Part shown: positions 21,623 to 29,312 of the stretch, piece by piece
Numbering within the stretch: position 1 is the first letter of the stretch
Layout: each line of letters begins with the position of its first letter
Assembly: GCA_009691855.1 (NCBI GenBank)
Contig: SIAI01000030.1
Location: 1-55,484, forward strand
Direction of reading: 5' to 3'
Length of the DNA: 55,484 nucleotides
From: Planctomycetota bacterium
GTDB lineage: Bacteria > Planctomycetota > UBA1135 > GCA-002686595
Made by a program: the position numbers and the translations under genes
Notes under the pieces: model-generated
The model's database searches: none
The model's input: the letters and a program-made list of their open reading frames with translations, nothing else
What the model was told of the DNA's origin: nothing

Positions 21623-22291
21623 CTACTGCGCCTTCTGCGTGGGCAAGCGCTGCCCGTCCTCGTACTGACCCGAGTAGCGCTCGTCCACGCTGCCGTCGGC
21701 GCGGAACACGACCCACGTGCCGACGCGCTTGCCGGCGCGGTGCTCGCCCATCCCGAGCGCGCTACCGTCCTCGCGGTAGTCGCGGCAGGGGCCGTCGAGC
21801 GTGCCGCTCTGGTAGGTCCACTCGTGCTGCAGCGCGCCGTTCGGCCAGTAGCTGCGCACGACGAGGTCCTGCAGGCCGTGATGGAAGGTGACCTGCGCGC
21901 GCTTCTTGCCGTCGCCGTACCAGTCGGTCCACTCGCCCTCGAGCACGCCATCGACGAAGCTGCCCTGGCTCGCCATCTGTCCGCTGGCGAACCAGTGCGT
22001 CCACTGGCCGTCCTGGCGACCGTTCACGTAGCGGCCATCGGACTGCTTCTGGCCGTTCTCCCACCAGGTGAGCCACAGGCCGTTGCGCAGGCCGTTGACG
22101 TAGCGTCCGTCGGCGCGCGACCGGCCATTCTCGTACCAGGTGCGCCAGCGGCCCTGCGCCACGCCATCCTCGAGCAGGATCTCGGACCACGGCTGGCCGT
22201 TGGCGAACTTCAGCGCGCGCGTCTCACGCTCGGCGCAGGCGGCGAGCGCGAGCAGCGCGCACGAACCCAGCAGCGTCGCGACGAACCTCAT
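21623..22291 (-). CDS. MORN-repeat (YwqK-like) lipoprotein
   Basis: A 222-residue lipoprotein (signal VATLLGSCALLALAAC, Cys at about 19) made mostly of MORN_2 repeats: WRTWYENGRSRADGRYVNG, LWLTWWENGQKQSDGRYVNG and similar, about six copies. Such repeats form an extended beta-sheet that often binds partners or membranes; a YwqK-antitoxin label is sometimes given to them but is not justified here. Its ATG overlaps the sulfatase stop (ATGA, 22288-22291), so the two are probably translated together. Its place in an envelope-glycan operon suggests a structural or outer-membrane role. Confidence 0.87.
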   Translation of the reverse strand: MRFVATLLGSCALLALAACAERETRALKFANGQPWSEILLEDGVAQGRWRTWYENGRSRADGRYVNGLRNGLWLTWWENGQKQSDGRYVNGRQDGQWTHWFASGQMASQGSFVDGVLEGEWTDWYGDGKKRAQVTFHHGLQDLVVRSYWPNGALQHEWTYQSGTLDGPCRDYREDGSALGMGEHRAGKRVGTWVVFRADGSVDERYSGQYEDGQRLPTQKAQ

Positions 22292-23628
22292 TTCGCCTGG
22301 TCCCCGTCGCTCGCGTCGTGCTGGCTGCCGTAGCCGAGCTTGTCGAGGTCGTCCTGCTGGCCGGGCGTGAAGGCGAGCTCGCGCGCGCCGCCGTAGAGCT
22401 TCGCGCGCTCGCGTCCGGCGGCCTGGGCGTCGTCGAGCTCGCCCAGCAGCGCCTTCAGCTCGCTCGCATGCTGCGCGGCCACGTCGCTGAGCTCCAGCGG
22501 GTCGCTGGTGAGGTCGTAGAGCCGCGCACCGCCCTTGCCGTCGCGGATCAGCTTGAATCGGCCGCGCTGCCAGGAGTCGAGGTGGTAGGCGCCGTTGGCG
22601 AGCTCGGACAGCGCGCCCATCTCGCTCAAGTTCTGGCCGCGCAGCGCCGGCACCAGGCTGCGTCCCGGCAGGCCCGCCGCGCTCGGCAGGCTCACGAGCT
22701 CGAGCACCGTGGGCAGCACGTCGATCTGGCGCACCGTCTCGGTCACGCGCGCCGGCGCGCAGCCGGGCGCGCGGATCACCAGCGGCACGTGCACGACCTC
22801 GCGGTGCATGGAGTGCCCGTGGCCCGCCGCGCCGTGCTCGAAGAACTCCTCGCCATGATCGGCGACCAGCACGACCAGCGTGTTCGCGGCGAAGCCGAGC
22901 TCCTCCAGCCGCGCGAGCACGCGCCCGACGTGCAGGTCGGTGTAGCGCACCTCGCCGTCGTAGAGGTCGCCGTAGACCTGCGCCGCGTTGCGCTCGCCGC
23001 TGGTCACGAAGTCCGCGCTGATGCCCGGGTGCTCCATGTAGTCCTCGTGCGGATCGAAGTAGTGCAGCCACAGCATCCACGGCGTCGCGTCGGCCGTGGC
23101 CTTCTTCTGATCGAGGAAGCGGATGGCCTGATCGCTGATGACCTGCGAGCTGATGTTGCGCGCCGGATCGACCTCGGGGTACGCGTACGAGTCGTCGGTG
23201 TGCACGAAGCCCTGCTGCAGGCCGTGGCGCGAGGTGGCGAAGAGGTGGCTGACGACGCAGGCCGTGTCGTAGCCGCCGGCGAGCAGGCGCTCGGTCAGGG
23301 TGACGAAGGAGTCGTCCAGCACCGAGCCGAAGGTGCTACAGCCGTGCGTGGCCGCGACCTCGCCGGTCATGAGCGAGGACAGCGCCGGCAACGTCCACGG
23401 CGCGCTCGCCTGCGCGTCCTCGAACACCACCGCGCTCGCCGCGAACGCGTCCAGCGCGGGCGAGGTCGGCCGCGCGTAGCCCGCGAAGCCCAGACGGTCG
23501 GCGCGCAGCGTGTCGATGGTGAGGAACAGCACGTTGGGCGCGCCCGCGGGCGCCCGTGGCACGCCCTTGCCTCCGCAGGCACCCAGGCCGACGACCGCGA
23601 GCGCGCTCATCCACGTCCAGACCGACAT
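22288..23628 (-). CDS. Sulfatase/alkaline phosphatase superfamily lipoprotein (Thr-type)
   Basis: A 446-residue exported enzyme with a lipobox (VVGLGAC, Cys18). The alkaline phosphatase-superfamily metal sites are present: NVLFLTIDTLRADRLG (Asp39), then APWTLPALSSLMTG, and VVLVADHGEEFFEHG with the later GHGHSMHREVVHVPLV. At the nucleophile position the residue is Thr79 (WTLP) rather than the Cys or Ser of CxPxR sulfatases, so formylglycine chemistry is not expected; phospho- or sulfo-transferase or hydrolase activity is possible. First gene of the leftward MORN-glycosyltransferase-methyltransferase operon. TAAGAT lies 7 bases upstream of the ATG and no Shine-Dalgarno is seen, which fixes the start at 23628. 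Confidence 0.87.
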   Translation of the reverse strand: MSVWTWMSALAVVGLGACGGKGVPRAPAGAPNVLFLTIDTLRADRLGFAGYARPTSPALDAFAASAVVFEDAQASAPWTLPALSSLMTGEVAATHGCSTFGSVLDDSFVTLTERLLAGGYDTACVVSHLFATSRHGLQQGFVHTDDSYAYPEVDPARNISSQVISDQAIRFLDQKKATADATPWMLWLHYFDPHEDYMEHPGISADFVTSGERNAAQVYGDLYDGEVRYTDLHVGRVLARLEELGFAANTLVVLVADHGEEFFEHGAAGHGHSMHREVVHVPLVIRAPGCAPARVTETVRQIDVLPTVLELVSLPSAAGLPGRSLVPALRGQNLSEMGALSELANGAYHLDSWQRGRFKLIRDGKGGARLYDLTSDPLELSDVAAQHASELKALLGELDDAQAAGRERAKLYGGARELAFTPGQQDDLDKLGYGSQHDASDGDQAK

Positions 23629-23635
23629 CGCGCGG

Positions 23636-23641
23636 ATCTTA
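23636..23641 (-). promoter_or_regulatory. Candidate -10 of a leaderless promoter (envelope operon)
   Basis: TAAGAT on the minus strand, 7 bases before the ATG at 23628; no Shine-Dalgarno between. Confidence 0.45.
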
Positions 23642-23757
23642 GAGTCCCCATCGACAGGATCCATGCCTTGCGCCCGGCTTGCGCCGTTCGTGCTCCGCGT
23701 AAGGATCTCGATTCCAGCGAAGGAATCCGGAGGCACGATCTCCGCCGATGGGGTCCA

Positions 23758-25212
23758 ATGCTCGGCGTGACGGCCGTCCTGAACCTCGAGCGCGACGAGC
23801 TCCTGCGGCGCTTCTACGCCAAGGACAAGGACTACAACGGCGAGTTCGTGGTCGGCGTGGTCACGACCGGGATCTACTGCCTGCCGGCCTGTCGCGCCAA
23901 GCCGCCCAAGCCGCAGAACGTGCGTTTCTTCGCGCACGAGACGGAGGCGCGCGGCGCGGGGCTGCGGCCGTGTCGGCGCTGTCGGCCGGACCATTTCTAT
24001 CGTGGCTTCGATCCGGATCGCGAGCGCGTGCGCGAGCTGGCCGCCGCGGTGCGCGCGGCGCCGCACGAGTTCGCGGACACGGGCGCGCTGGCGCGCCACG
24101 CCGTGCTGGGCGCGACCAAGCTCAACGAGCTCTTCCGCAAGCACTACCACCTGACGCCGGCCGATTTTCTCGCCCGCGCGCGCGTCGAGCGCGCCAAGGC
24201 CCTGCTGGCCGAGCGCGGCTCGTCGGTGCTCGAGGCGGCCGAAGCCAGCGGCTTCGAGAGCGCCTCGACCTTCCACGAGAACTTTCGCGCGCGCACGGGC
24301 CTGACGCCGGCGGCGTACCGCGAGCTCGGGCGCACGGCGGAGTTCACGCTCGCTCTGCCGGCCGGCGCGCGGACGAGCGAGCTGGCGGACTTCTTCGGTC
24401 GCGATCCCGAGGGCCGCACCGAGCGCGTGCGCGGTTCGTCGCTGACCCAGGCGGCGCTGCTCGACGGCGCGCCCGCGCGCATCGAGCTCGAGCTCGGACC
24501 GCGCGAGGCGCGCGTGCGTCTCGTGGCCGCGAAGAAGCCGTCGCGCAGCGCCTGGCGCGCGGCGCACGAGCGCGTCGTGCGCTGGTTCGCGCTCGAGTCC
24601 GACCCGCAGGCCTTCGAGCGCCGCGCCGCGCGCGCGAAGGAGATCGCCCGGCTCGTGCGCGGCCGCGAGGGCCTGCGCCTGCCGCGCTCGGGCTCGATCT
24701 TCGAGGGCCTGGTGTGGGTCGTGGTCGGCGCGCAGGTGAACGTCAGCTTCGCCGCGCAGTGTCGCGCGGCGCTGATCGAGCTGTGCGGGACGCCGGTGGG
24801 GGAGTTCGTCGCCCATCCGACGCCCGCGCAGGTCGCCGCGCTCGACTACGCCGACCTCGAACGCTGCCAGTTCTCGCGCCGCAAGGCCGAGTACCTGATC
24901 GACGCCGCGCGCGCCATCGTCGCCGGCACGCTGGAGCTCGAGGGCGGGCGCGCCGAATCCGTGCCGCTGGTCGCCGAACGCCTGGGCGCCGTGCGCGGGC
25001 TCGGGCCGTGGTCGGTGCAGTACCTGCTCATGCGCTCCTACGGCTTCGAGGACTGCGCGCCGATCGGCGACGTGGCCCTGGCCGAGGCGCTGAAGCGCTT
25101 CTTCGCGCTCGACGAACGCCCCGACGCGCCCGCGGCCACGCGTCTGATGGAGACCTTCGCGCCGCAGCGCAGCCTCGCCACCCTGCACCTCTGGAAGAGC
25201 CTCGGATCATGA
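23758..25212 (+). CDS. Ada regulator domain fused to AlkA 3-methyladenine DNA glycosylase
   Basis: A 484-residue alkylation-damage protein. Residues 10-80 are the Ada zinc domain with Cys41, Cys45, Cys72 and Cys75 (TTGIYCLPACRA, RPCRRCRPD); the first Cys should accept methyl from phosphotriesters. An AraC-type HTH follows (about 85-185, LGATKLNELFRKHYHLTPAD, FESASTFHENFRARTGLTP). From about 195 comes an AlkA glycosylase with its N-terminal domain, the helix-hairpin-helix near AVRGLGPWSVQYLLMRSYG and the catalytic Asp in CAPIGDVALAEAL. The architecture matches the Ada-AlkA fusions of other high-GC bacteria. It overlaps the MGMT gene by ATGA. The first 129 bases upstream separate it from the divergent sulfatase; no clear ribosome site decides the start. 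Confidence 0.92.
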   Translation: MLGVTAVLNLERDELLRRFYAKDKDYNGEFVVGVVTTGIYCLPACRAKPPKPQNVRFFAHETEARGAGLRPCRRCRPDHFYRGFDPDRERVRELAAAVRAAPHEFADTGALARHAVLGATKLNELFRKHYHLTPADFLARARVERAKALLAERGSSVLEAAEASGFESASTFHENFRARTGLTPAAYRELGRTAEFTLALPAGARTSELADFFGRDPEGRTERVRGSSLTQAALLDGAPARIELELGPREARVRLVAAKKPSRSAWRAAHERVVRWFALESDPQAFERRAARAKEIARLVRGREGLRLPRSGSIFEGLVWVVVGAQVNVSFAAQCRAALIELCGTPVGEFVAHPTPAQVAALDYADLERCQFSRRKAEYLIDAARAIVAGTLELEGGRAESVPLVAERLGAVRGLGPWSVQYLLMRSYGFEDCAPIGDVALAEALKRFFALDERPDAPAATRLMETFAPQRSLATLHLWKSLGS

Positions 25213-25724
25213 ACACCACCACCCTCTCGCGCTTCATCGCTCCCGTCCCGACGCCCCTCGGCCACATGCTCGCGGTGGTGGACGGCGCGGGCGCGCTGGT
25301 GGCGCTCGACTTCGACGCGCGCACCTCGCCGTACAAGGACCTGCCGCCCGACGAGCGCCGCGCGCAGAAGGTCCTCGGCCAGCTGCGCCGCTACTTCGCC
25401 GGCGAGCTCACCGAGTTCACCCTCGACCTCGCGCCCACGGGCACCGACTTCCAGAAGCGTGTGTGGGCCGAGCTGGTGAAGATCCCCTACGGCGAGACGA
25501 CGTCCTACTCCGAGCTTGCGCGGCGCGCGGGTTCGCCCGCCGCGGTGCGCGCGGTGGGCAGCGCGAATGGCGCCAATCCGATCCCGATCATCGTGCCCTG
25601 CCACCGCGTGATCGGCGCCGACGGCACGCTGACCGGCTACGCCGGCGGCCTGGAGCGCAAGCGCGCGCTGCTCGAGCTCGAGGCGCGCTTCAGCGGCCGG
25701 CCCGTGCAACTCGCGCTGGCGTAG
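25209..25724 (+). CDS. ogt: Methylated-DNA-[protein]-cysteine S-methyltransferase
   Basis: A 171-residue suicide O6-alkylguanine repair protein. The active site is IIVPCHRVIG with Cys131; the DNA-binding helix region is TDFQKRVWAELVKIPYGETT, and YSELARRAGSPAAVRAVG and GGLERKRALLELE complete the family pattern. Its ATG lies inside the AlkA stop (ATGA, 25209-25212), so the two repair proteins are co-produced; between them they carry the functions that Ada and AlkA supply in E. coli. The TAG stop is formed by the TA and G at the left end of the palindromic element at 25722-25854, so the C-terminal tail may have been changed by that insertion. Confidence 0.95.
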   Translation: MNTTTLSRFIAPVPTPLGHMLAVVDGAGALVALDFDARTSPYKDLPPDERRAQKVLGQLRRYFAGELTEFTLDLAPTGTDFQKRVWAELVKIPYGETTSYSELARRAGSPAAVRAVGSANGANPIPIIVPCHRVIGADGTLTGYAGGLERKRALLELEARFSGRPVQLALA

Positions 25725-25854
25725 TGTCCTGGCTCAGAAGTTCGTCAGCACCGATCCGCCGTCCTTCACCGCCTGGCTGCGTGGTCGTCGTCGCGCCTCG
25801 ACAGCCGGTGAATGCCGGCGGAATCTGCCGACGAACCTCTGAGTCAGGACACTA
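25722..25854. mobile_element. Palindromic TAGTGTCC-ended MITE-like element (copy B)
   Basis: The 133-bp element starts TAGTGTCCTGGCTCAGAAG and ends CTCTGAGTCAGGACACTA; the terminal 29 bases are inverted repeats with three mismatches, and weaker pairing (CCGCCG, TTCACCG) continues to give a nearly complete hairpin. The outer TA dinucleotides fit an IS630/Tc1-type target duplication. No ORF inside. It supplies the stop codon of the MGMT gene and lies just upstream of the DUF2723 promoter. Its ends match the element at 1-166 only in the outer 8 bases. Confidence 0.75.
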
Positions 25855-25877
25855 GCGCGGCGCGCGCAGCGCCGGGA

Positions 25878-25883
25878 TAGGCT
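25878..25883 (+). promoter_or_regulatory. Candidate -10 for the DUF2723 gene
   Basis: TAGGCT within GATAGGCT, 13 bases before the GTG at 25897; no Shine-Dalgarno between. Similar GATAGCCT and GATAGGC strings precede the starts at 8821 and 41304. Confidence 0.3.
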
Positions 25884-25896
25884 CTGGCGCCCTCGC

Positions 25897-27834
25897 GTGT
25901 CCGCTCCGTCCCCCAAGCTCTTGCGCGGCGACCTCGCCGTCGTCGTCGCGCTGTTCCTGGCCGCGCTGTTCGCCTTCGGCACGAGCGCGGCGCCGGACGT
26001 GGTGACCGAGGGCGACTGCGCCGAGTACGTCGCCGCCGCGCGCGTGGCCGGCGTCCCGCACGCGCCGGGCTATCCGACGTACATGCTGCTGGCCTCGGCG
26101 GTGGGGCGCGTCGTGCCGGCGGAGAGTCTGGCGCGGGCGCTGAACCTGATGAGCGCGTTCTTCGGCGCGCTGACGGTCGGGTTGGTCGTGGTGCTCACGC
26201 TGCGCGCCGTGCGCCTGGCGTTTCCGGATGCGGGCGCGAGCACGCTGCGCGGTTCGGCGGGTCTGGCGGGGGTGCTGCTCCTCTCCACGACCGAGTTCTG
26301 GAACCAATCGCTGAGCGCCGAGGTCTACACGCTGAGCACGGCGCTCCTGGCGCTGTGCCTCGAACGCCTGAGCGCGAGTCCCGTGCGGCGGCGCGCGGCC
26401 GCGCTGGTCGCCGGCCTCGCCTTCGGCGTGCACTACAACGTCGGTCTGCCGTGCGCGCTGCTCGTCGCGGCCAGCGGCGTGCGTGCGCGGCGTGAGCTCG
26501 GCGCGCGCGGCCTCTTCGCGCTCGCGCTGGCCTTCGGCGCGGGCCTGGCGACGTTCCTGTACCTGCCGCTGCGCTCGCTCGCCGATCCGGCGCTCGACTT
26601 CGGCGATCCCGAGACGCCCGAGCGCTTCTGGCGCATGCTCACGCTGGCCGACATGCCCACCGGCAAGGCCTTCGGACGCGACTTCGGCACGCTGGCGCTG
26701 CAGCTCGCGGCGGTCGCCGGGCTGGCGGCGAAGCAGTGGCCGGCGTGGGTGTTCGCGCTCTTCGGTCTGGGCGGCGTCACGCTGTGGCCACGCGGCGCAC
26801 CGCGGCGCCTGGGCCTCGCGCTGGCGTCGATCCTGGTGCTCGACTACGCCGGCATCCTGGCCATGGCGAATTTCGCGCTGGTCGAGGAGGAGCTGTACGA
26901 GCTGCGCTTTCTGTTCCTGCCGGCGTACCTGGCGCTGTGCGTGTTCGGCGGCCTCGGCTTCGCCTTCGTGGCCGTGCGCGCCGAGCGCAGCGTGAAGGTG
27001 CTCGTGCCGCTGGCGCTCTTGCTGATCGCGCTCACGCTCGCACCGTGGGTCTACGTGCAGCACGAGCGCCTCGACAAGAGCGCGGACCGCGTGATGCTCG
27101 ACTACGGCCGTGCACTGCTCGACGAGCCCGAGGGACCGGCGCTGCTCTTCACCTACGGCGACAACGCCTGGATGGCAGCCCTCTACCTGCAGACCGTGTG
27201 GGGTCTGCGCGAGAGGGACGTCGTGCTCGTCGCCGCCGGCTTGCTGCGTCATCCCTGGTATCGCCAGCAGCTCGTGCAGCGCTACCCCGACCTCCTGATC
27301 GACGAGGCCGCGCCGGGCGTGGCCGGCATCGCGCGCGCCAACAGCTGGGCGCACCTCTACCACGCGGACCCGAAGTCAAAGGGCTTGCGCGGCTTCGCGG
27401 AGGTGCCGAGCGGCCTGCTCACGCGCCTCGTGCCCGAGGGCGAGCGCGTGGATTTCGCCTTCCAGCCGCCGCCCGAGTTCGCGCCCGGCTACGCGCTGCT
27501 CGACATGCGCGAGCGCAGCATCCGCGCCGACGTGCTGGCGGCCCACGCGCGCGCCGCGAGCTGGTGCCGCACGCACGGCGAGCTGCGCGAGGCCGAGCGC
27601 GTCCTGCGCTTCGGCCTGGGCGTCGCGCCGCCCGTGCCGCGCCTGGCGGAGTTCCATCTCGCGCGCGCCGGCCTGCTGCTCGACCTCGGCGACGTCCAGG
27701 CGTTGCAGGGCAAGCTGACCGAGGCCCGCGCGAGCTGGGCGAGCGCGCGCGACGAGGCGCCCGACACGGAGGCGGTCGAACTGGCGACGAAGCGTTTGCA
27801 GCGCGTCGAGGGCGGCGGCGGTGCGCGCGACTGA
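25897..27834 (+). CDS. DUF2723 family membrane protein (GT-C-like)
   Basis: A 645-residue polytopic membrane protein starting at GTG 25897. TM1 is LAVVVALFLAALFAFG; the first loop carries DVVTEGDCAEYVAAARV and GVPHAPGYPTYMLLA, where the acidic residues and PHAPGYP are typical of DUF2723 proteins, which are related to GT-C/PMT glycosyltransferases. About 11-12 hydrophobic segments extend to residue 385 (LVPLALLLIALTLAPWVYV). The rest is a soluble domain ending in a TPR-like helical region (about 545-640). It is probably a sugar transferase using lipid-linked donors. The downstream sulfatase-superfamily lipoprotein starts 31 bases later, suggesting shared envelope work. Confidence 0.82.
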   Translation: MSAPSPKLLRGDLAVVVALFLAALFAFGTSAAPDVVTEGDCAEYVAAARVAGVPHAPGYPTYMLLASAVGRVVPAESLARALNLMSAFFGALTVGLVVVLTLRAVRLAFPDAGASTLRGSAGLAGVLLLSTTEFWNQSLSAEVYTLSTALLALCLERLSASPVRRRAAALVAGLAFGVHYNVGLPCALLVAASGVRARRELGARGLFALALAFGAGLATFLYLPLRSLADPALDFGDPETPERFWRMLTLADMPTGKAFGRDFGTLALQLAAVAGLAAKQWPAWVFALFGLGGVTLWPRGAPRRLGLALASILVLDYAGILAMANFALVEEELYELRFLFLPAYLALCVFGGLGFAFVAVRAERSVKVLVPLALLLIALTLAPWVYVQHERLDKSADRVMLDYGRALLDEPEGPALLFTYGDNAWMAALYLQTVWGLRERDVVLVAAGLLRHPWYRQQLVQRYPDLLIDEAAPGVAGIARANSWAHLYHADPKSKGLRGFAEVPSGLLTRLVPEGERVDFAFQPPPEFAPGYALLDMRERSIRADVLAAHARAASWCRTHGELREAERVLRFGLGVAPPVPRLAEFHLARAGLLLDLGDVQALQGKLTEARASWASARDEAPDTEAVELATKRLQRVEGGGGARD

Positions 27835-27848
27835 GGGCGTCGGGGCCC

Positions 27849-27854
27849 TATACT
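27849..27854 (+). promoter_or_regulatory. Candidate -10 (second sulfatase-superfamily gene)
   Basis: TATACT, a 5-of-6 match to TATAAT, 11 bases before the ATG at 27866 in the 31-base gap after the DUF2723 gene. It could give an internal, nearly leaderless transcript. Confidence 0.4.
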
Positions 27855-27865
27855 CGCGCGCGCCG

Positions 27866-29239
27866 ATGCTCCGCGCCCTCACGCTGCTCCTGTGCGCGCT
27901 CCTGGCGGCTTGCGCTCGCACGCGTAGCGATGCTCCGCGCGTGGTGCTGATCCTGGTGGACACGCTGCGCCGCGATTCGCTGAGCTGCTACGGCGGCGCG
28001 CGCCCGACGCCGGCCATCGATGCGCTCGCCGCGCGCGGCCTGCGCTTCGAGCAGGCGATCTCGTCGGCCGGCTGGACGTTGCCGGCGGCGGCCTCGATCC
28101 TGACCGGCGTCTCGCCCGCCGTGCACCAGGCGCACGGCAAGAAGACGCGCCTGACGCCGATCAGCAAGGACGTCCCGACCGGGGCCGAGCTGCTCTCTGC
28201 GGCCGGCGTGCGCACGCTGGCCTTCACCAACGCGGCCTTCGTGAATCCGCTGCTCGGCCTCACGCGCGGTTTCGAGTTCGAGAGCCACCACCACGCCTAC
28301 AACCGCGACATCCGCCGCGCGGACGCGACCCTCGCCGCGGCCTCGAGCGAGCTCGAGAAGGACGACGGCCGGCCGGTCTTCTGCCTCGTGCACTTGTTCG
28401 ACCCGCACCTCGACTACGACCCGCCGGGCGAGTTCGCGACGCGCTACACCGAGGGCCTGAGCGCCGCGCGCCGGCCGCTGCACTGGGAGGACTGCAGCAC
28501 GGTGCTGCCCGGCCAGAAGGAGCAGGTCACGCCCGAGCACGTCGCGCGCGTGCGCGCGGCCTACGACGCCGAGGTGGCCTTCGTGGACCAGGAGATCGGG
28601 CGCTTCGTCGAGGCGCTGCGCGCGCGCGGCGAGCTCGAGCGCACCACGATCGTGCTCTCGGCCGACCACGGCGAGGAGTTCTGGGAGCACGGCGCCTTCG
28701 AGCACGGCCACAGCCTGTACGACGAGCTGGTGCGCGTGCCGCTCGTGCTCGTGCGTCCGCACGAGCAGCGACCGGGCTCGGTGCTCGACGTTCCCGTGCG
28801 CACGCTCGACCTCATGCCGACGGTCTTCGAGCTGCTCGGCCACGCACCCGTGGACGGGTTCGAGGGCGAGTCGCTGCTGCCGTTGCTCGGCGGTGCCGCG
28901 CCCGAGCCGCGCACGGCGCTGCTCGACGGCACGCTGTACGGCTTCGACAAGGTCGGCCTGCGCACCGAGCGCTACAAGCTCGTGCTCGACCGCGACCCGC
29001 GCGCCGCGGCGCCGCTCGAGCTCTACGACTGGCGCGCGGATCCGCTCGAGCTCCACGACCTGGCCGCCAGCGAGCCCGACATGGTCGTGCGCCTCTCGGC
29101 CGAGCTCGAGGCGCGCCTCTCGATCCTGAACGCGCGCGCGAAGACGCAGCGGCCGAGCGAGCCTCTGGATCTGGCGCCGGCGAAGCAGGAGGAGATCCTG
29201 CGGCAGCTCGAGTCGCTGGGGTACGGCGGCGGGGGGTGA
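27866..29239 (+). CDS. Sulfatase/alkaline phosphatase superfamily lipoprotein (Thr-type)
   Basis: A 457-residue exported lipoprotein (LLCALLAAC, Cys16). Metal-site segments are RVVLILVDTLRRDSLS (Asp32), AGWTLPAAASILTG and TIVLSADHGEEFWEHG with HGHSLYDELVRVPLVL. The nucleophile position is Thr71 in WTLP, as in the gene at 22288-23628, so it belongs to the same non-formylglycine branch. The C-terminal part shows the usual sulfatase ending (YKLVLDRD, LYDWRADPLELHDLA). It follows the DUF2723 gene and ends at a strong bidirectional terminator. Substrate unknown; a phosphate or sulfate ester on a surface glycan is a reasonable guess. Confidence 0.87.
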   Translation: MLRALTLLLCALLAACARTRSDAPRVVLILVDTLRRDSLSCYGGARPTPAIDALAARGLRFEQAISSAGWTLPAAASILTGVSPAVHQAHGKKTRLTPISKDVPTGAELLSAAGVRTLAFTNAAFVNPLLGLTRGFEFESHHHAYNRDIRRADATLAAASSELEKDDGRPVFCLVHLFDPHLDYDPPGEFATRYTEGLSAARRPLHWEDCSTVLPGQKEQVTPEHVARVRAAYDAEVAFVDQEIGRFVEALRARGELERTTIVLSADHGEEFWEHGAFEHGHSLYDELVRVPLVLVRPHEQRPGSVLDVPVRTLDLMPTVFELLGHAPVDGFEGESLLPLLGGAAPEPRTALLDGTLYGFDKVGLRTERYKLVLDRDPRAAAPLELYDWRADPLELHDLAASEPDMVVRLSAELEARLSILNARAKTQRPSEPLDLAPAKQEEILRQLESLGYGGGG

Positions 29240-29248
29240 GCGCCGACG

Positions 29249-29279
29249 AAAAAGGCCGCGTCCTGAAGACGCGGCCTTT
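29249..29279. terminator. Bidirectional intrinsic terminator
   Basis: AAAAAGGCCGCGTC-CTGAA-GACGCGGCCTTT: a perfect 9-bp GC stem (extended by A-T pairs) flanked by an A-run on one side and a T-run on the other. It lies between the convergent sulfatase-superfamily gene and fadE and can serve both. Confidence 0.9.
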
Positions 29280-29312
29280 CGATCGAGCCTCGCTCAGGAC
29301 CTGGGTCCGGGC

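Noticed and set aside
22140..22370. Possible small genes in the MORN-sulfatase junction on the plus strand.
   Set aside because: They overlap well-supported minus-strand genes and have no motif or ribosome site.
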